From: Brachynemurus nebulosus | Lineage: Eukaryota > Arthropoda > Insecta > Neuroptera > Myrmeleontidae | Assembly (NCBI GenBank): GCA_035578155.1 | Contig: JAPWDM010000034.1 | Span: 2,110,501-2,174,500, forward strand | Reading direction: 5' to 3' | DNA length: 64,000 bases | Part shown: piece by piece, positions 25,056 through 36,525 of the stretch | Layout of the letters: each line of letters starts with the position of its first letter | How positions within the stretch are numbered: the stretch's first letter is position 1 | Notes under the pieces: generated by a model | Database searches by the model: none | Told to the model about the DNA's origin: nothing | Seen by the model: the letters and a program-made list of their open reading frames with translations, nothing else | Program-made: the position numbers and the translations under genes

Positions 25056-26236
25056 ATACAGGGTGGGTTATTTTAATCTATGCTTCTAAATATCTCGCCA
25101 GAGGCACCACCTATCAAAAAATGACCTTTACAATAATTATTAGGTACGAAGGGGGACATTAAATGGTGACCTTAAATTTGACCTTGGCCTTCTTTCGAAG
25201 CCATCCGAGCTTATTTCTTACTTCATATTCAGCCTACCAAAGGTTTTATGACAATTACAATACCTTATCTTCTTCTAGGGTTGTCTACAAATTCGATACA
25301 TGTCGGAAAATTACGATGAGAGTGCTAGGAAATTGATCTACATATTCCTATTTTGTCGAGATTTAATCGAATTTTTGCCTAGTATTAATTTAATCATTCT
25401 ACTCTATTTACTATTAACTTTTTATATTTCAATGCAGACATTTTACATAACATCTTTTCCAAATTACCACAGTACAATACAATACTTTTTAATTTCTATG
25501 ATTATGGTTAAACAACCAAAAAAAAAAAAAAAAAAAAGATTAAATTACATCTAATTTAAATTTTTTGTATACCCAATTTGTTATTTTTATCACACAAAGA
25601 GAATAAAAGATTTAAATCAAATAAAAGAAGTTTACATTAAAAAACATCTATAACATTTTTTCTTTTTTATAAATATCCATATTTCCTGTTCCGCTTGATG
25701 AAGTAGGATTTCTGTTAATGTTACAAACTTCCGTTTTAACTTTACAACTATCACTGTCTGCGTGCCAATTTAATACTTGTACGTTTATTATTGAAATTAG
25801 GAAACTTTGTCTTTAGAGTGATATAAATTGCAACCATTCTTATTCGTTCTTTATTGCAATTATTGATAGAAATTTTATTTTATTTATATAGAACACAATA
25901 CTAGCAGAAGATCAACAGAGGAAACAAGCAATTTTTTTGTTAATTTAGAAAAATATTTTCTCTTTTCTTTTACTTGAAAGTAATTACAATAAAGAGACAC
26001 GAAATCCTGATAAATGTACTTAACTATTAATTGAATATTTCCGAAATTCAGTTGATCGAAATCAACGTTCCTCAATCGAAAAGTTGCAAGAAACCTATAA
26101 ATAAACCAAATCTTTAGATTTGGATGTCTGGCTCTAGTTTAAAAATAAATTTAAACTCAAAATATACATATATTTATTTTTCGAAATACGTTTTGCATTT
26201 AAAAAACTTTCGATTTTCAAAAATAACCCACCTTAT
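25056..26236. mobile_element. Degenerate mariner-like element (tentative)
   Basis: The left end TATACAGGGTGGGTTATTTT is mirrored at the right by AAAATAACCCACCTTATAT. The ACAGGGTG start next to TA is typical of mariner-like TIRs. The interior ORFs (25300-25554 +, 25884-26075 -) are not recognisable as transposase. Confidence 0.5.
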
Positions 26237-26499
26237 ATTTTGGATTTTAAAAAGAATCCTTTTAAAAAATTTTCACCGATTTTGATGAAAATTTTAGAGC
26301 TTATGCGGATTAGTTAGTCCCTGTATATATTTTTTTAGATATGTTGGCACTACGGTTTTTATTTAAAACTACTACATGAACGAAGTTGTAATCATCATTT
26401 ATCATAATTTACACCACTTTCCCCTACTATTACATTCTATAAATTAAAATTTTCTGAAAAAAATTAGTTATTTTTATTCCCAGTGAAATCATAATACAT

Positions 26500-26630
26500 A
26501 TCTCACAAATAATGGTCCTGAGGCCGGATCTATTGATTTTGATGAAACTTAAATATGTTGTGGAACACTAAAAACTAAGGGAGCTATCTATTGATGTGCA
26601 ATTTGTTCAATTTGTTTTGGAATTGAAGAA
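26500..26630 (+). repeat. Dispersed repeat B, copy 1
   Basis: GAGGCCGGATCTATTGATTT, GAAACTTAAATATGTTGTGG and GAGCTATCTATTGATGTGCA recur in inverted orientation at 29370-29710. The other copy has an extra internal segment. Confidence 0.65.
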
Positions 26631-26633
26631 AAA

Positions 26634-26996
26634 AAAACTTTCAGATTCTTCAAAAATTTAAATCATTATGATAAAAATGCATATTATGTACATAATTTGT
26701 CAGATGATCTAAGAAGAGTACTTGCAAATTTTAGAACTGGCAATTGGGTATGGAATGTGAGTAGAAGCAAGTACGATGAAAACAGACTATGTACGCTGTG
26801 TAACGAGCTTGAAACAGCGGAGCACTTCTTTATAGATTGTCGCGGTTTAAAGCTGTTAAGAGTAAAATATTCAATAAGCTGTAAAGATCAAAATGATGTT
26901 TACCAACTATTTAATCAGAAAAATATTGAAATTTTGACAAACCTAAGCCGTTTCATAACAGATTTCTTAGATATTATCAAGAATAAGCAACCATAA
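26634..26996 (+). pseudogene. C-terminal fragment of a LINE (non-LTR) ORF2
   Basis: The frame is open from about 26634, well before the first usable start, and reads HYDKNAYYVHNLSDDLRRVL, then TGNWVWN, then CTLCNELETAEHFFIDCRG. The CxxC...H...C arrangement is the zinc-knuckle-like end of jockey/CR1/I-type reverse-transcriptase proteins. The ORF ends at 26996. RT and endonuclease domains are absent, so this is a 5'-truncated copy, the normal product of incomplete reverse transcription. Confidence 0.75.
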
Positions 26997-27173
26997 GTTC
27001 CAAGGATGTCTACCTTAAACTAAAAAGTGTATAATATATACTTAATAAAAATAAAATGATACAACTTTCATCGACAATTGTAATAGATGACTTAAGTTAT
27101 AAATTGTATATAATACACCACTGTAAGTTATATTGTAAAATTTGATATAAATCAAATAAATACTATTCATTCA
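26997..27173 (+). mobile_element. LINE 3' UTR and ATTC-repeat tail
   Basis: An AT-rich 3' region ends in CAAATAAATACTATTCATTC followed by ATTA, a short ATTC repeat of the kind that terminates some LINEs in place of poly(A). A Harbinger-like element begins right after it. Confidence 0.6.
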
Positions 27174-27176
27174 TTA

Positions 27177-27859
27177 GGGGCTGTCCATTAATCACGTGAG
27201 GCTTGAAAGGGGGGGAGGGGTCCATAAAAAATCACGAAATATCACAAGGGGGAGGGGGGGGTAAAGTAATATATCACGTGTATTTATTTTTTCGGCAAGT
27301 GCGCGATACTCAACCGAAAAGCGGCGTTACATGTATTTATTTTTTCGTCAAACGCGTACAAAATCGAAAACGGCTTGGAGAGAGTGCGCGAAAATGATGA
27401 CGCCGAGTGGCTTGATGAAACCAATGTTGATCTTCAACAAAGCACTGTGCCAACAACTGATTTGCAAGATGCTTATCCAGTTATTGGTGTTGAAGAAAGT
27501 CTTGCTAATCCGTGGTCCGAAAATACTGTACATTAAGTAATGTTCATGTATTAGTACAAAAAAGTTTTTCGCATTTCTATTATTTTTATGTCAATCAAAA
27601 AAAAAAAAAAAAAAATTGCAACCTTTCTGTCTACCTCTGAACGTTATTATAGTAGTGTTTAATTTTCTATAATAAAATTAGATGATACTTGTACCAGTAT
27701 TTTATAAATATTAAAAAAAAATTAGATTCTTTGCTGGTACGAAAAAATACACGTGATATAGGGGGGAGGGGGGTAGCCTTAAACCTCACCATGTATCACC
27801 AAGGGGGAGGGGGGGTTAAAAAATGCAAAAAAAACATCACGTGATTAATGGACGGCCCC
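27177..27859. mobile_element. PIF/Harbinger-like element with G-rich subtermini, 683 bp
   Basis: Inverted ends: GGGGCTGTCCATTAATCACG and, at the right, CGTGATTAATGGACGGCCCC. TTA on both sides (27174-27176 and 27860-27862) is the 3-bp duplication typical of PIF/Harbinger. Near each end a G-rich tract (AAGGGGGAGGGGGGG) lies on the same strand, so these are direct and not inverted repeats. An ORF at 27331-27540 is not recognisable. Confidence 0.75.
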
Positions 27860-27863
27860 TTAA

Positions 27864-28096
27864 CACACTGACAGTTGGTAATAATATCACAATAAGGGGT
27901 TTTGAAGTTGGACTATTGTATTTTTATTAGATTTCCATTCATTTTGAAAATATCGTTATTTTCGGTATAGATAATTTTCGATAACGAAAACCATAATATC
28001 CATTAAAAAACAAACCTTATAAAAACCTTACATACGATAGTCCAACTTTAGAACCACTTATTGTGATATTATTATTTATTACCCACTGTCAGTGTG
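27864..28096. mobile_element. piggyBac-like MITE, 233 bp
   Basis: TTAA flanks both ends (27860-27863 and 28097-28100). The TIRs are about 55 bp long: CACACTGACAGTTGGTAATA at the left and, read inward from the right, CACACTGACAGTGGGTAATA. Both continue into ATATCACAATAAGNGGTT and AAGTTGGACTAT. Only about 100 bp of centre remain. Confidence 0.8.
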
Positions 28097-28131
28097 TTAA
28101 TAGTAAAAATGGGTGTATATAAACGGCTGAT

Positions 28132-29105
28132 CACGAATTGCAGCCCGCGGTTGAAAAAGGTCTACCTGACCCTGAAGTTGTAAAAAAAGGTAAAAAGGGA
28201 AACACACGAATTGCAGCCCGCGGTCAGTATTTTATTGCTTTTGAAGGGTAGTTGAATACAAATGCATACATACATACAAATTAATTCATTATTTTATACA
28301 AAATAATTTTCAAAAATAATTTTTTCTAAAATCATTTATATTTTTGTTTTATTCAAGTTTTATCTCACCAATTTATTGTATTTTAATAAAAAAAAATCGC
28401 CAAGTACGTATTTAATCTACATTAAGTTAGAGTTCCGTAGTCAGTAATTTCTTAAAATTTTTTTATTATTTTTAATTTTAAATATCTTGGAGAAAATTTT
28501 ATCGGGAAAACAGTTTAATTTCATTTTTCTTTGAATCTGGAACTCTAATTTGCTATTTTGGCCTAGTTTCATGTAGTTTACTATTATCAAGACAGGGCTA
28601 TTTATGTAGACAATTTCCATAAATGGTTGAACAAAAAACATTTTTAATGAATTTTTTAGTGAATAATTTTGGAAAAACCAAATTTTCTGTGTTCAATTAT
28701 TTTTAGAGCTCCGTAGTAAAAATCACAAAATTCCGTAGTAAAAACCACTTGAATGTGCTAAATTTTCCTGAACCCTGAAAGTTGTAAAAAAATAGCTAGC
28801 TATACTGATAGTTTTCCCGGTAAAATTTTCTCCAACTTATATAATATTAAAAATGATAAAAACAGTTTAAGAAACTACTGACTACAGAACCCTAACTTAA
28901 GGCAGATCGAATATGTACTTGGCAATTTTTTTTATTAAAATACAATAAATAACTTAATTAAAATAAAAATATGAATGATTTTGGAAAAAATTTTTTTTGA
29001 AAATTATTTTATATAAAATAACGAATAAATTGTAAGTATGTATGTATTTGTAATTAACTACACTTTTAAAAGCAATAAAATATTGACCGCCGGCTGCAAT
29101 TCGTG
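28132..29105. mobile_element. MULE-like foldback element with 300-bp arms
   Basis: The left arm (28197-28525) and right arm (about 28815-29105) are inverted copies over roughly 300 bp, starting ACACGAATTGCAGCCCGCGG and GCTAAACACGAATTGCAGCC. The terminal motif ACGAATTGCAGCCCGCGG occurs twice at the left (28134 and 28203) and once, inverted, at the right. Long arms and a reiterated terminal motif suggest a Mutator-like foldback; the flanking duplication is not resolved. Confidence 0.65.
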
Positions 29106-29369
29106 TTTAGCGATGTAAACTAGTATGTAATTTAAGAGGGTGACTCATTCCCTCTCCAGTGTTGCTCAAACTGAATTTTGAAAATGAAAATTTCATTTCT
29201 ACGTTATTCTAATTGTCTTAAACTATTTTCCATGAAGAAGAACTTCTTGAACTACCCAAGCAATACGAATATTCGACACAGTCACCCCCTAGTTAACTAC
29301 CCCTAGACTTAATATTAGGACATTGAGCAAACGTTTTTGACGTAGATTTCAAATCTGTAAACAAAATTT

Positions 29370-29710
29370 TTATATTGTTTATTTTTCACCCCTTTTTGCA
29401 AAATTAACCCTCAAATTTTAACCCCCAACCACCCCTGTTGATGCAAATTGAACAAATTCCATATCAATAGATAGCTCTTTAAAGAAGAGCAATATCACCA
29501 ATTTAAACTTTTGCTCTATCTCTTACTGTTTTCGAGATATTTGTAAAATTAAATTTTCATCGCAATTTTTGAAGGGCGATTTCACCCCTTCAAACCGTTT
29601 TTCCGCCGATAAAAAAAATATGTGTCCCTTAGTTTTTAGTGTTTTACGACATATTTAAGTTTCATGAAAATCGATAGGTCCGGCCTCGGGACAGTTATAG
29701 ACAGTTTTTC
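29370..29710 (-). repeat. Dispersed repeat B, copy 2
   Basis: An inverted, longer relative of 26500-26630. It also contains TTTCGAGATATTTGTAAAAT and CCCCTTCAAACCG, which copy 1 lacks. Confidence 0.65.
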
Positions 29711-31639
29711 TGTCTATAACGCCGTTAGAAAAAGACAATAAAAAACGAAAAGAAATTGAAATTAGTTACTTTTTGATAAACATTAATGCTAAATGTTACG
29801 AAATTGAAATTTACATTAGCTGTTGTTAAAAATAATTGAGAATAACTAATTCTTTTAATATTTTACTTGGAAAATGCCATATTTAAATAAATTGGGAAGA
29901 AAACAAATCACCATATTTAAAAGATATACATATAAGTTAATATAAGTGCAAATAATTTATATCTAAATGATCATATGGGTTTTCTGTTTCCCTATAGCAA
30001 AATAAGGTAATAAGTTCTCTATAATTGTACATAATGAATAATGACCCAGTTTTAATATTGTTATAATATTCTTTGTACATATTTATTACAATTATCTTTT
30101 TCACAAAGGGCAGCCAAAGTAAGTTCAGTATAATATGAATATTACATACATACTGTATATAAAACAAAATCATTAGACGACAACATGATACAAAATTAAA
30201 GTTATGGATTAAAAAATCATTAATAAAGTTGATGTTAGTTGAATCGTTTTTGTATGAATTGAAATTCAAACAATATTTCAGCTGAGGTGATTTTCTTTTT
30301 TCTTTCTTTTCTCACAAATAGTAATTGTTGTACAAAGTACAGTAAAGTGTAAGGTAATCTGAAATATGTATTTATACAAGATGCCACAGAAAACATTTTT
30401 TTCTCCAACTGCTATAATTATCAAAAAGTCAGGTCTTATTCCTTTTAAATCCAAAACGATACTGATCCATCCGTTTCATAGGTAAAAAATAGCTCAGAAC
30501 AGTAAATAAAGTTGTATAAAATTACCCATTAAACAGTATCATTTGTTTAAAAAAAAATGACGTAATTTTTCTACGCATCTCACGTGAAGGAAAATTTTAT
30601 TAGGATATGTGAGTATGCAAACTTGTGAATTAATATTATTAACATCAGTTGTGAATTAATATTATTAACACATTATTAACTTTTATGACCTGTTATTTTT
30701 TAGTAACCAGAAAACAGAATGATAAAAAATGTTGCTTACTCGTCAAGTTACCTGTTATGTAAAGCTGAACTTACTGTTAAAGTGGTTGAAAAAATTTTTT
30801 ATCACTCATTATTACACGGGAGGTTTATATTTTTTCGAATAAATTTGGGTTTGTCTAACGAAAATTTGTTGCCTAGCAATTTAACGAGAAAGAAAAAATA
30901 CTTTCGGAAAAAATATAAAACTCAAGTGTAATACGGTAACATAATTTAACGAATAAAATAAAGTAGCATAACTCATATTATAATTTAATATATTGTTATT
31001 ATGGTTCTGAAGCCAGTAAAATTTTTTTATCCTGTTTACCTATAATGAAATGACCAATTTTGTACCATTTTTATCGCTGTAAAAGTCTGCCCTAACTTTT
31101 TCCATGGTAAAAGTGAAAAAACTACAATATTCTTATGGGACTTGATACACATTGTTAAATTGTCAACATTATGAGAGTAGTTATTTATTTTTTATAAAAT
31201 GAAATATAATTAAGTCCTACTATAATATTTAATTTAAATGAAGTAGGAAATGTCGATGCACACATTTACAACGATTTTCTCTGTTCCCAAACAGTAGATA
31301 ATTTTTTCATCAAAACAAGTAGTAATCATCACATTCTGGTGGGATAATAAGTACACAAAATTTGGAAATTTTCCTATGAAAACTGTTTCTGTGATAGAAC
31401 TACGTTAAAAAAATATTTCGTTCAACAGAATCAAACAAATCTTCTTTACTTTAAAAAAATATTTTTTTAAAAGAATTTCATTCGAAAAATTTTTTTTTAT
31501 GTTCTAAGTAGAACGCATAAGTAAGTTATCCTGTCACGGTAGTGTATTTTTCTGTCCTACATATGCATTTTATTTACGATTTGTTATTTACCGCTTCGAT
31601 GTGAACGAAGTACTGAAGAAGGAAAACGTGGTAAATCCC
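29711..31639. other. No gene supported
   Basis: AT-rich DNA. A 26-bp duplication, TTGTGAATTAATATTATTAA plus CATCAG, lies at about 30622-30675. ORFs at 29937-30269 (-) and 30719-30931 (+) show no domain. Confidence 0.4.
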
Positions 31640-31740
<101 letters not shown>

Positions 31741-32454
31741 GGGAAACAATATCTACTTGATATAATTACAATAATACTTCGGTCATGATGGTGGTGCCGG
31801 GTATATTATAAGTCATTTCGTTTCAGAAAGAAATTGAAAAATGGTTACCAAAATTGAATATTTCAAATATGAATTTGTAAAATGAGATTGATTTTTCTAG
31901 GCCATTTTCTATGTAAATCTTACACACTTTAATAAATACAAAATAAAATATAAAATTGAACAATATTAAATGACGTCAACTCAACAAAGAATACAAAGCA
32001 AAACAAATATGTAGAGACCCATATGTCATCTCTCTATCTCTTTTTATTTTATTCTATTTCACTCCCACATAAATATGTATATAATAATATGTATAGGACA
32101 ATAATGATAATATGATTAAAAACTAAATAAAAATTTGTTACCTTCATTGCACACGCATAATGTAACAGAAGTTGTTAATATTAAAATTTGACTAAATATG
32201 GATAATGATAATTTATAATTCTTCATACTTGATATTACAAAATAATTTTGATCATAATTAATTACGCAGATGACGTTAGATGGTTTTGAGGTTATGATAT
32301 TCACAGTTAATTGTTTTGAAAAATGCAGTCTTTTTCGGTAAAATTGGATAGAATAGTTCAAATCAACTACAATTAGGTATAAAGTCATCAAACAAATGCA
32401 ATAAACGCAACAAAATTAGACTTCAAATCACTATATTGAGCCGTACTGTGGGCT
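31741..32454. other. No gene seen
   Basis: AT-rich. The minus ORF 32116-32391 is unremarkable. Confidence 0.4.
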
Positions 32455-32529
32455 GGATTATACATAATAATAAAATGTTCCCCTTAAGGACCCACAAAAA
32501 TAAAAAAATAAAAAATGAAAAATCGCTAG

Positions 32530-32572
32530 ACCGGTTTCGACTACTTTTGTAGTCCTCTTCAGTAGTATAAAC
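32530..32572 (-). ncRNA. Hammerhead-ribozyme-like motif (speculative)
   Basis: On the minus strand: ACTA-CTGAAGA, one extra G, a 6-bp stem GACTAC/GTAGTC with an AAAA loop, then GAAACCGGTC and TAG. This matches the hammerhead order (CUGANGA, stem II, GAA, palindromic ACCGGU as a minimal stem III, C at the cleavage site, three pairs for stem I). The extra G between core and stem II is not canonical, so activity is doubtful. Confidence 0.35.
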
Positions 32573-32734
32573 AACAAATAACCATAAATATAAAAAATCA
32601 GAAATATCATAAAACTAGAAAATATAAATATAGGAAATCAGAAATATCAGAATATAATAAAAAATAAATAAAGGATTAGGAAAAATATTTTCCTTCGTTA
32701 AAAATACCTAAATAAATATAAAAATAATAATAAT

Positions 32735-32956
32735 AAATGACCAATAAATATGAAAAAAATAAAATAGAAGTAGAAATATATAAATATAAAAAAATTAAAA
32801 ACCGCAATAAAATAGAAATAAAATAAAATATATATGAAAATAAAAATTAATAATATAAATATAAAAAATATATTTCTATTTTATTGCGGTTTTTAATTTT
32901 TTTATATTTATATATTTCTACTTCTATTTTATTTTTTTTATATTTATTGGTCATTT
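32735..32956. repeat. 86-bp-arm inverted repeat (long hairpin)
   Basis: Arms at 32735-32820 and 32870-32956. Both arms carry AAAACCGCAATAAAATAG or its inverse. RNA from either strand would give near-perfect duplex RNA. Confidence 0.9.
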
Positions 32957-33186
32957 TTTATTCACTTATTATATATATTTTTAAAAAAAATTCATAAAAA
33001 GTTTTCCTATGCGTACTAAATATTATACGTACCTAACTCACTGCCTGTAGTCTGTGGGTATGTTTATTGTTTATGCTTATGAATTTTACTTTTTTACGTA
33101 TCTGAAATATTCAGTGTTAGTAGATACGAACGAACCTTATCCCCTAAATTAATCCCAGAACCAAATTTCAACATTTTATAGGGGAG

Positions 33187-33603
33187 ATCCTTGTACCTTG
33201 GAACACCTTATACCTCGGGACAAGCCCATAATTTGAGAACCAATGTATTGTAAAATGATTGGTAGTGACATTTAATGTGTATTTGACACAAATACTCAAA
33301 ACACGCGCAGTAAATTCGGCCATTTTGACTCGTTTCTTCTACGTGCAAGGTTGTGAGATTTTTGTCGTTTTTTTTTTTTTTTTTTTTTTTTTTGTAATCT
33401 ATATAAATCCTCATTTTACTCGAAGTATTTTGAGGTGAGTAAATGATTAAAGATACAAATCGTTATTATACACATTCGTAACTATTTATTTTGACGTATA
33501 TCACTGGAGTTCCCTAATTAAAAAATATTACCACACTTTATTGTATGCAATTGAAATTTGTACCTTGGGACAGCAAACTTTTTGTACCTTGGGACGGTCC
33601 TAA
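33187..33603. repeat. Sequence with repeated TACCTTGGGAC motif
   Basis: Variants of TACCTTGGGAC occur near 33195, 33219, 33561 and 33586, and GTACAAGG follows at about 34120. The pattern suggests subterminal repeats of an older element into which the next element inserted. A (T)26 run lies at 33368-33393. Confidence 0.4.
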
Positions 33604-34115
33604 AGGGCCCCATACACGATGAGATCTGTATCGCTACATGTTACAGGTATCAGTATCATGATACAGATCTCGTCGTGTATGTGACTGTCTCGGTATCACT
33701 GTATCAGTATCAGCAAGTATCAGCTTGTATCGTGCTTGTCTCAAGTATCGTGGTAACTATGGTTGCATTTTTATTTTGGCAGTTAATAAAGTAAATAATT
33801 GTTATTTATTTGAATAATCATGTCTGCAGATAGAGATTTTTGGGAAGATTTTATTAATATGTATAAATTATACCCATGTCTACGGGATTCAAAATGTAAA
33901 GATGTTTGTATTGCAATTGCTAATAGCACAGGTGCCACAGGTCGTATAGATCGCACATTTCTTTATTAATAAAAATTTTTATCTGTACTGAAGTTTTACG
34001 ATTCAGTCTCAGCGTGTGTGTGCTAAATAAACATGATATAAATCTCATATATATGTGTATCGCTATTTGTATCGATACAAGGTATCGATACAGATCTCAC
34101 CGTGTATGGGGCCCT
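33604..34115. mobile_element. PIF/Harbinger mini-element with MADF ORF, 512 bp
   Basis: The ends AGGGCCCCATACACGATGAG and, inverted, AGGGCCCCATACACGGTGAG flank 512 bp. TAA is present on both sides (33601-33603 and 34116-34118), the TWA duplication of PIF/Harbinger. Many GTATCAGTATC words fill the left subterminal region. A short MADF reading frame lies inside. Confidence 0.82.
33820..33969 (+). CDS. Truncated MADF-domain ORF, 49 aa, in Harbinger mini-element
   Basis: Starts ATG with MSADRDFWEDFINMYKLYPC and continues LRDSKCKD before ending in GRIDRTFLY. FI..Y..YPCL is the first helix of a MADF (Myb/SANT-like, BESS-associated) domain. Autonomous Harbinger elements carry a second gene for such a protein, which helps transposase bind the ends. 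Only the first part of the domain (about 35 residues) is present, and the rest appears deleted. It is either a decayed remnant or, less likely, a short expressed decoy. Confidence 0.5.
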   Translation: MSADRDFWEDFINMYKLYPCLRDSKCKDVCIAIANSTGATGRIDRTFLY

Positions 34116-34270
34116 TAAGGTACAAGGCATTGCTTTTTTTACAGAGATTTATAGGTAAGTTTGTTTTCAATATTTGTCTTTATCTATCCAGATGCCGCGG
34201 AGTAAGGACAAAGTCATGTCTCAACCAAAGCCCAATGAAGAAAACGTCAAAAATGACATTAAAATTTAAA
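34116..34270 (+). other. Possible short reading frame after acceptor
   Basis: A CTTTATCTATCCAG acceptor-like site precedes ATGCCGCGGAGTAAGG (about 34192), which reads MPRSKDKVMSQPKPNEEN and soon stops. The start resembles pogo-type transposases, but there is too little to be sure. Confidence 0.25.
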
Positions 34271-35165
34271 ATACCGGAATTCCGGTATTTCGGTATTTTT
34301 CGGTATTGAATGAAAGTGGTATAGAAAAAAATAAAAATATTAAAAACACTCTTAATGAAAATCGTTTTTGTATAAGTAGGTAATATGTTTTACTGAAAAT
34401 GATTGATAACAGTAATAATAACAAATTCCATCATTTTTAGATTTTAAAGATCTAACTAAAACTAAATACAAAATATAAAATAGTAAAACAAAGTAAACGG
34501 AATAACAACAAATAATAATTAAATATAAATTTTCTTCGATTCTACTGCGCATTTAATTTAAAGAGATATACACACGAACTGCAAGAGCGAAAAATCACAG
34601 TTTAAATAGTCCAAAGACATAGTGGCAATTCTAAAATAATTTTAATAAAATACATGGATATCAATTTTTAAATTTCACCCTTTTATTTACACAGAGCAAG
34701 GAATTTTTTAAATACCATTAGAATTAACAATATTATTCAACAATAATAAAATATTTTACCCAAACATAGGTAATTTGGTATTTTTTTCGACAGAAAAATA
34801 CTTAATAATATGTATTCTAGAATTGTAAGAACTATGTATAAAAACATATGAACATACAAGGTATTTGGTCAATTGGACATGTGGACATGCGGAAAACATT
34901 AAACAAAATTGAAGAAATACATATTGTAATAATTTATGATCTATGCTTATACTGCTATATACAAAATACTCTATAACCATTCAGTACCAATAGTAAATCT
35001 AACGTAAAAATATTTAAAATAGGTAATTATATAAAGTATCTAATTTTGCTAATACCGAAACCGAAATACCGGTATTTGAAATTTTGATACCGGTTTTATA
35101 AAGCGTATAAAAATGTCCGGTATTCCGGTTTTTCGGTAGTACCGAAATACCGGTTCCATGCTCTA
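34271..35165. mobile_element. hAT-like remnant with ACCGGTATTTCGGT repeats
   Basis: Both ends of this stretch carry dense CCGGTATTTCGGTA words, in opposite sense. The right end reads GGTTCCATGCTCTA, whose inverse TAGAGCATGGAACC looks like a hAT terminus. The left terminus is missing, and no duplication is visible. The middle has no transposase. Confidence 0.5.
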
Positions 35166-36304
35166 CTTTGAGACTAAAGCAACTGTCACAAATGGACGTA
35201 CACCAAAGTAATTCCGTTTTGCCAACTTTGGTACGGAACACTAAAAAGTATGTATTGTAATTATTTTGTAAAAATAATTATTTCAATTAATTGATACAAG
35301 ATAAAGTACATTTTCTTTTTCAAATCACATCGGCGTCATTTGGTGAAATTGACAGCAAATATATTTAATACACATAATATAGAAATAATATTTTACACAA
35401 AATAAATTCACATTCAGATATATATTAAATAGGTATACCTACGTTTACTTACCTGACCTTGTCTCATATTCAAGTAATTAATCATATGATTTTATCGAAA
35501 TAAATGAAAAAAAAAATTGAATAATTATTAATTTTCATTTTGATTTACATACTGGCCACTGGTCCACAAAAAGTTATTGATTAATATCTTTCACATTAAA
35601 AATAAAATTTAAAGAAAGTATTCAAGTATATCTGAATATGGATATTTTATTAAGTTTATATGTGTGTATAAAAAAACATGCCTTTTTACTTTATTTTGAA
35701 AGTATTCAAACAATTTTGAGATTTAGAACACTTACAATGTACAATTGACTTGTTAGAATAAAGTATGCATTTTTTACTTTATATAAAATATAATGCACAT
35801 GGCAACACTTGCCAAATTCTCAATTTCTTTGCTGAAAAACAGTAAAGAAAAATATAAAACCTCGAGAAATCTTGAGTTATGAAGTACGTAGGTACTTCAT
35901 ATCAAAATTAAAATTTAAACAGTCAGTAACCCAGATTGTTTCATATCATAAACTAAAATTTGCCATCTTTATATTTTACAGAGGTCGTTTAACTAAAACA
36001 TCCTGGATCAGTCTGTATAGTATAAAAGGTTATTTTCTTTTGTCTAGTACATTTCTTCATCCACAAGCTATATTGTACAAAAAAACAATGTACTTCTTCA
36101 GAGAATTGCATATATACCCTCTGTTTGGAATCACCGCACAAGATAAGAAATGGATGCATCAGGGGAAAAAATATAATATTTTGTTATGAAAATAGAGGTA
36201 GAGATAAAAATATCTATATACATGAATATAGTCACAGATTGCTCCAAGAACTCCCAAAAACTTTTTGGAAAATTACGATTTTAAGGTTTGCTAAACTAAT
36301 ATAC
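35166..36304. other. No gene supported
   Basis: AT-rich. ORFs at 35872-36189 and 36125-36349 overlap in different frames and show no domain. Confidence 0.4.
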
Positions 36305-36525
36305 CCTATTTCAAATACATTTAATCATGAGTCATCGTTAAAAAATTAAATAATTCTTATATTCGAAACAAGTCCATCTTCTATTCTTTTCTAAAAACAA
36401 ACTGCAAATTTAAAATTTACGTGATTGCAATAATAAAAGAGATAAAGCCAAGAAAACGGAAATTATTTAAATTCATACGTGATGAAGCATGGTTAAATTT
36501 AAGTGAAATGGACCATCCCTAGAAC
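36305..36525 (-). repeat. Dispersed repeat A, copy 2
   Basis: An inverted relative of 16599-16815 over about 215 bp: TAAAGCCAAGAAAACGGAAA, TGAAGCATGGTTAAATTTAA, then AGTGAAATGGACCAT. Confidence 0.7.

Larger units (their letters stand above)
32455..32960. mobile_element. Unclassified repeat with hairpin motif and long foldback
   Basis: Two structures lie together. At 32521-32575 the phrase CTAGACCGGTTTCGACTAC, TTTT, GTAGTCCTCTTCAGTAGTA resembles end motifs of invertebrate retroelements. From 32735 to 32956 an 86-bp inverted repeat with one or two mismatches (ACCAATAAATATGAAAAAAA... against its inverse) encloses a 49-nt loop. No coding sequence. Confidence 0.55.
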
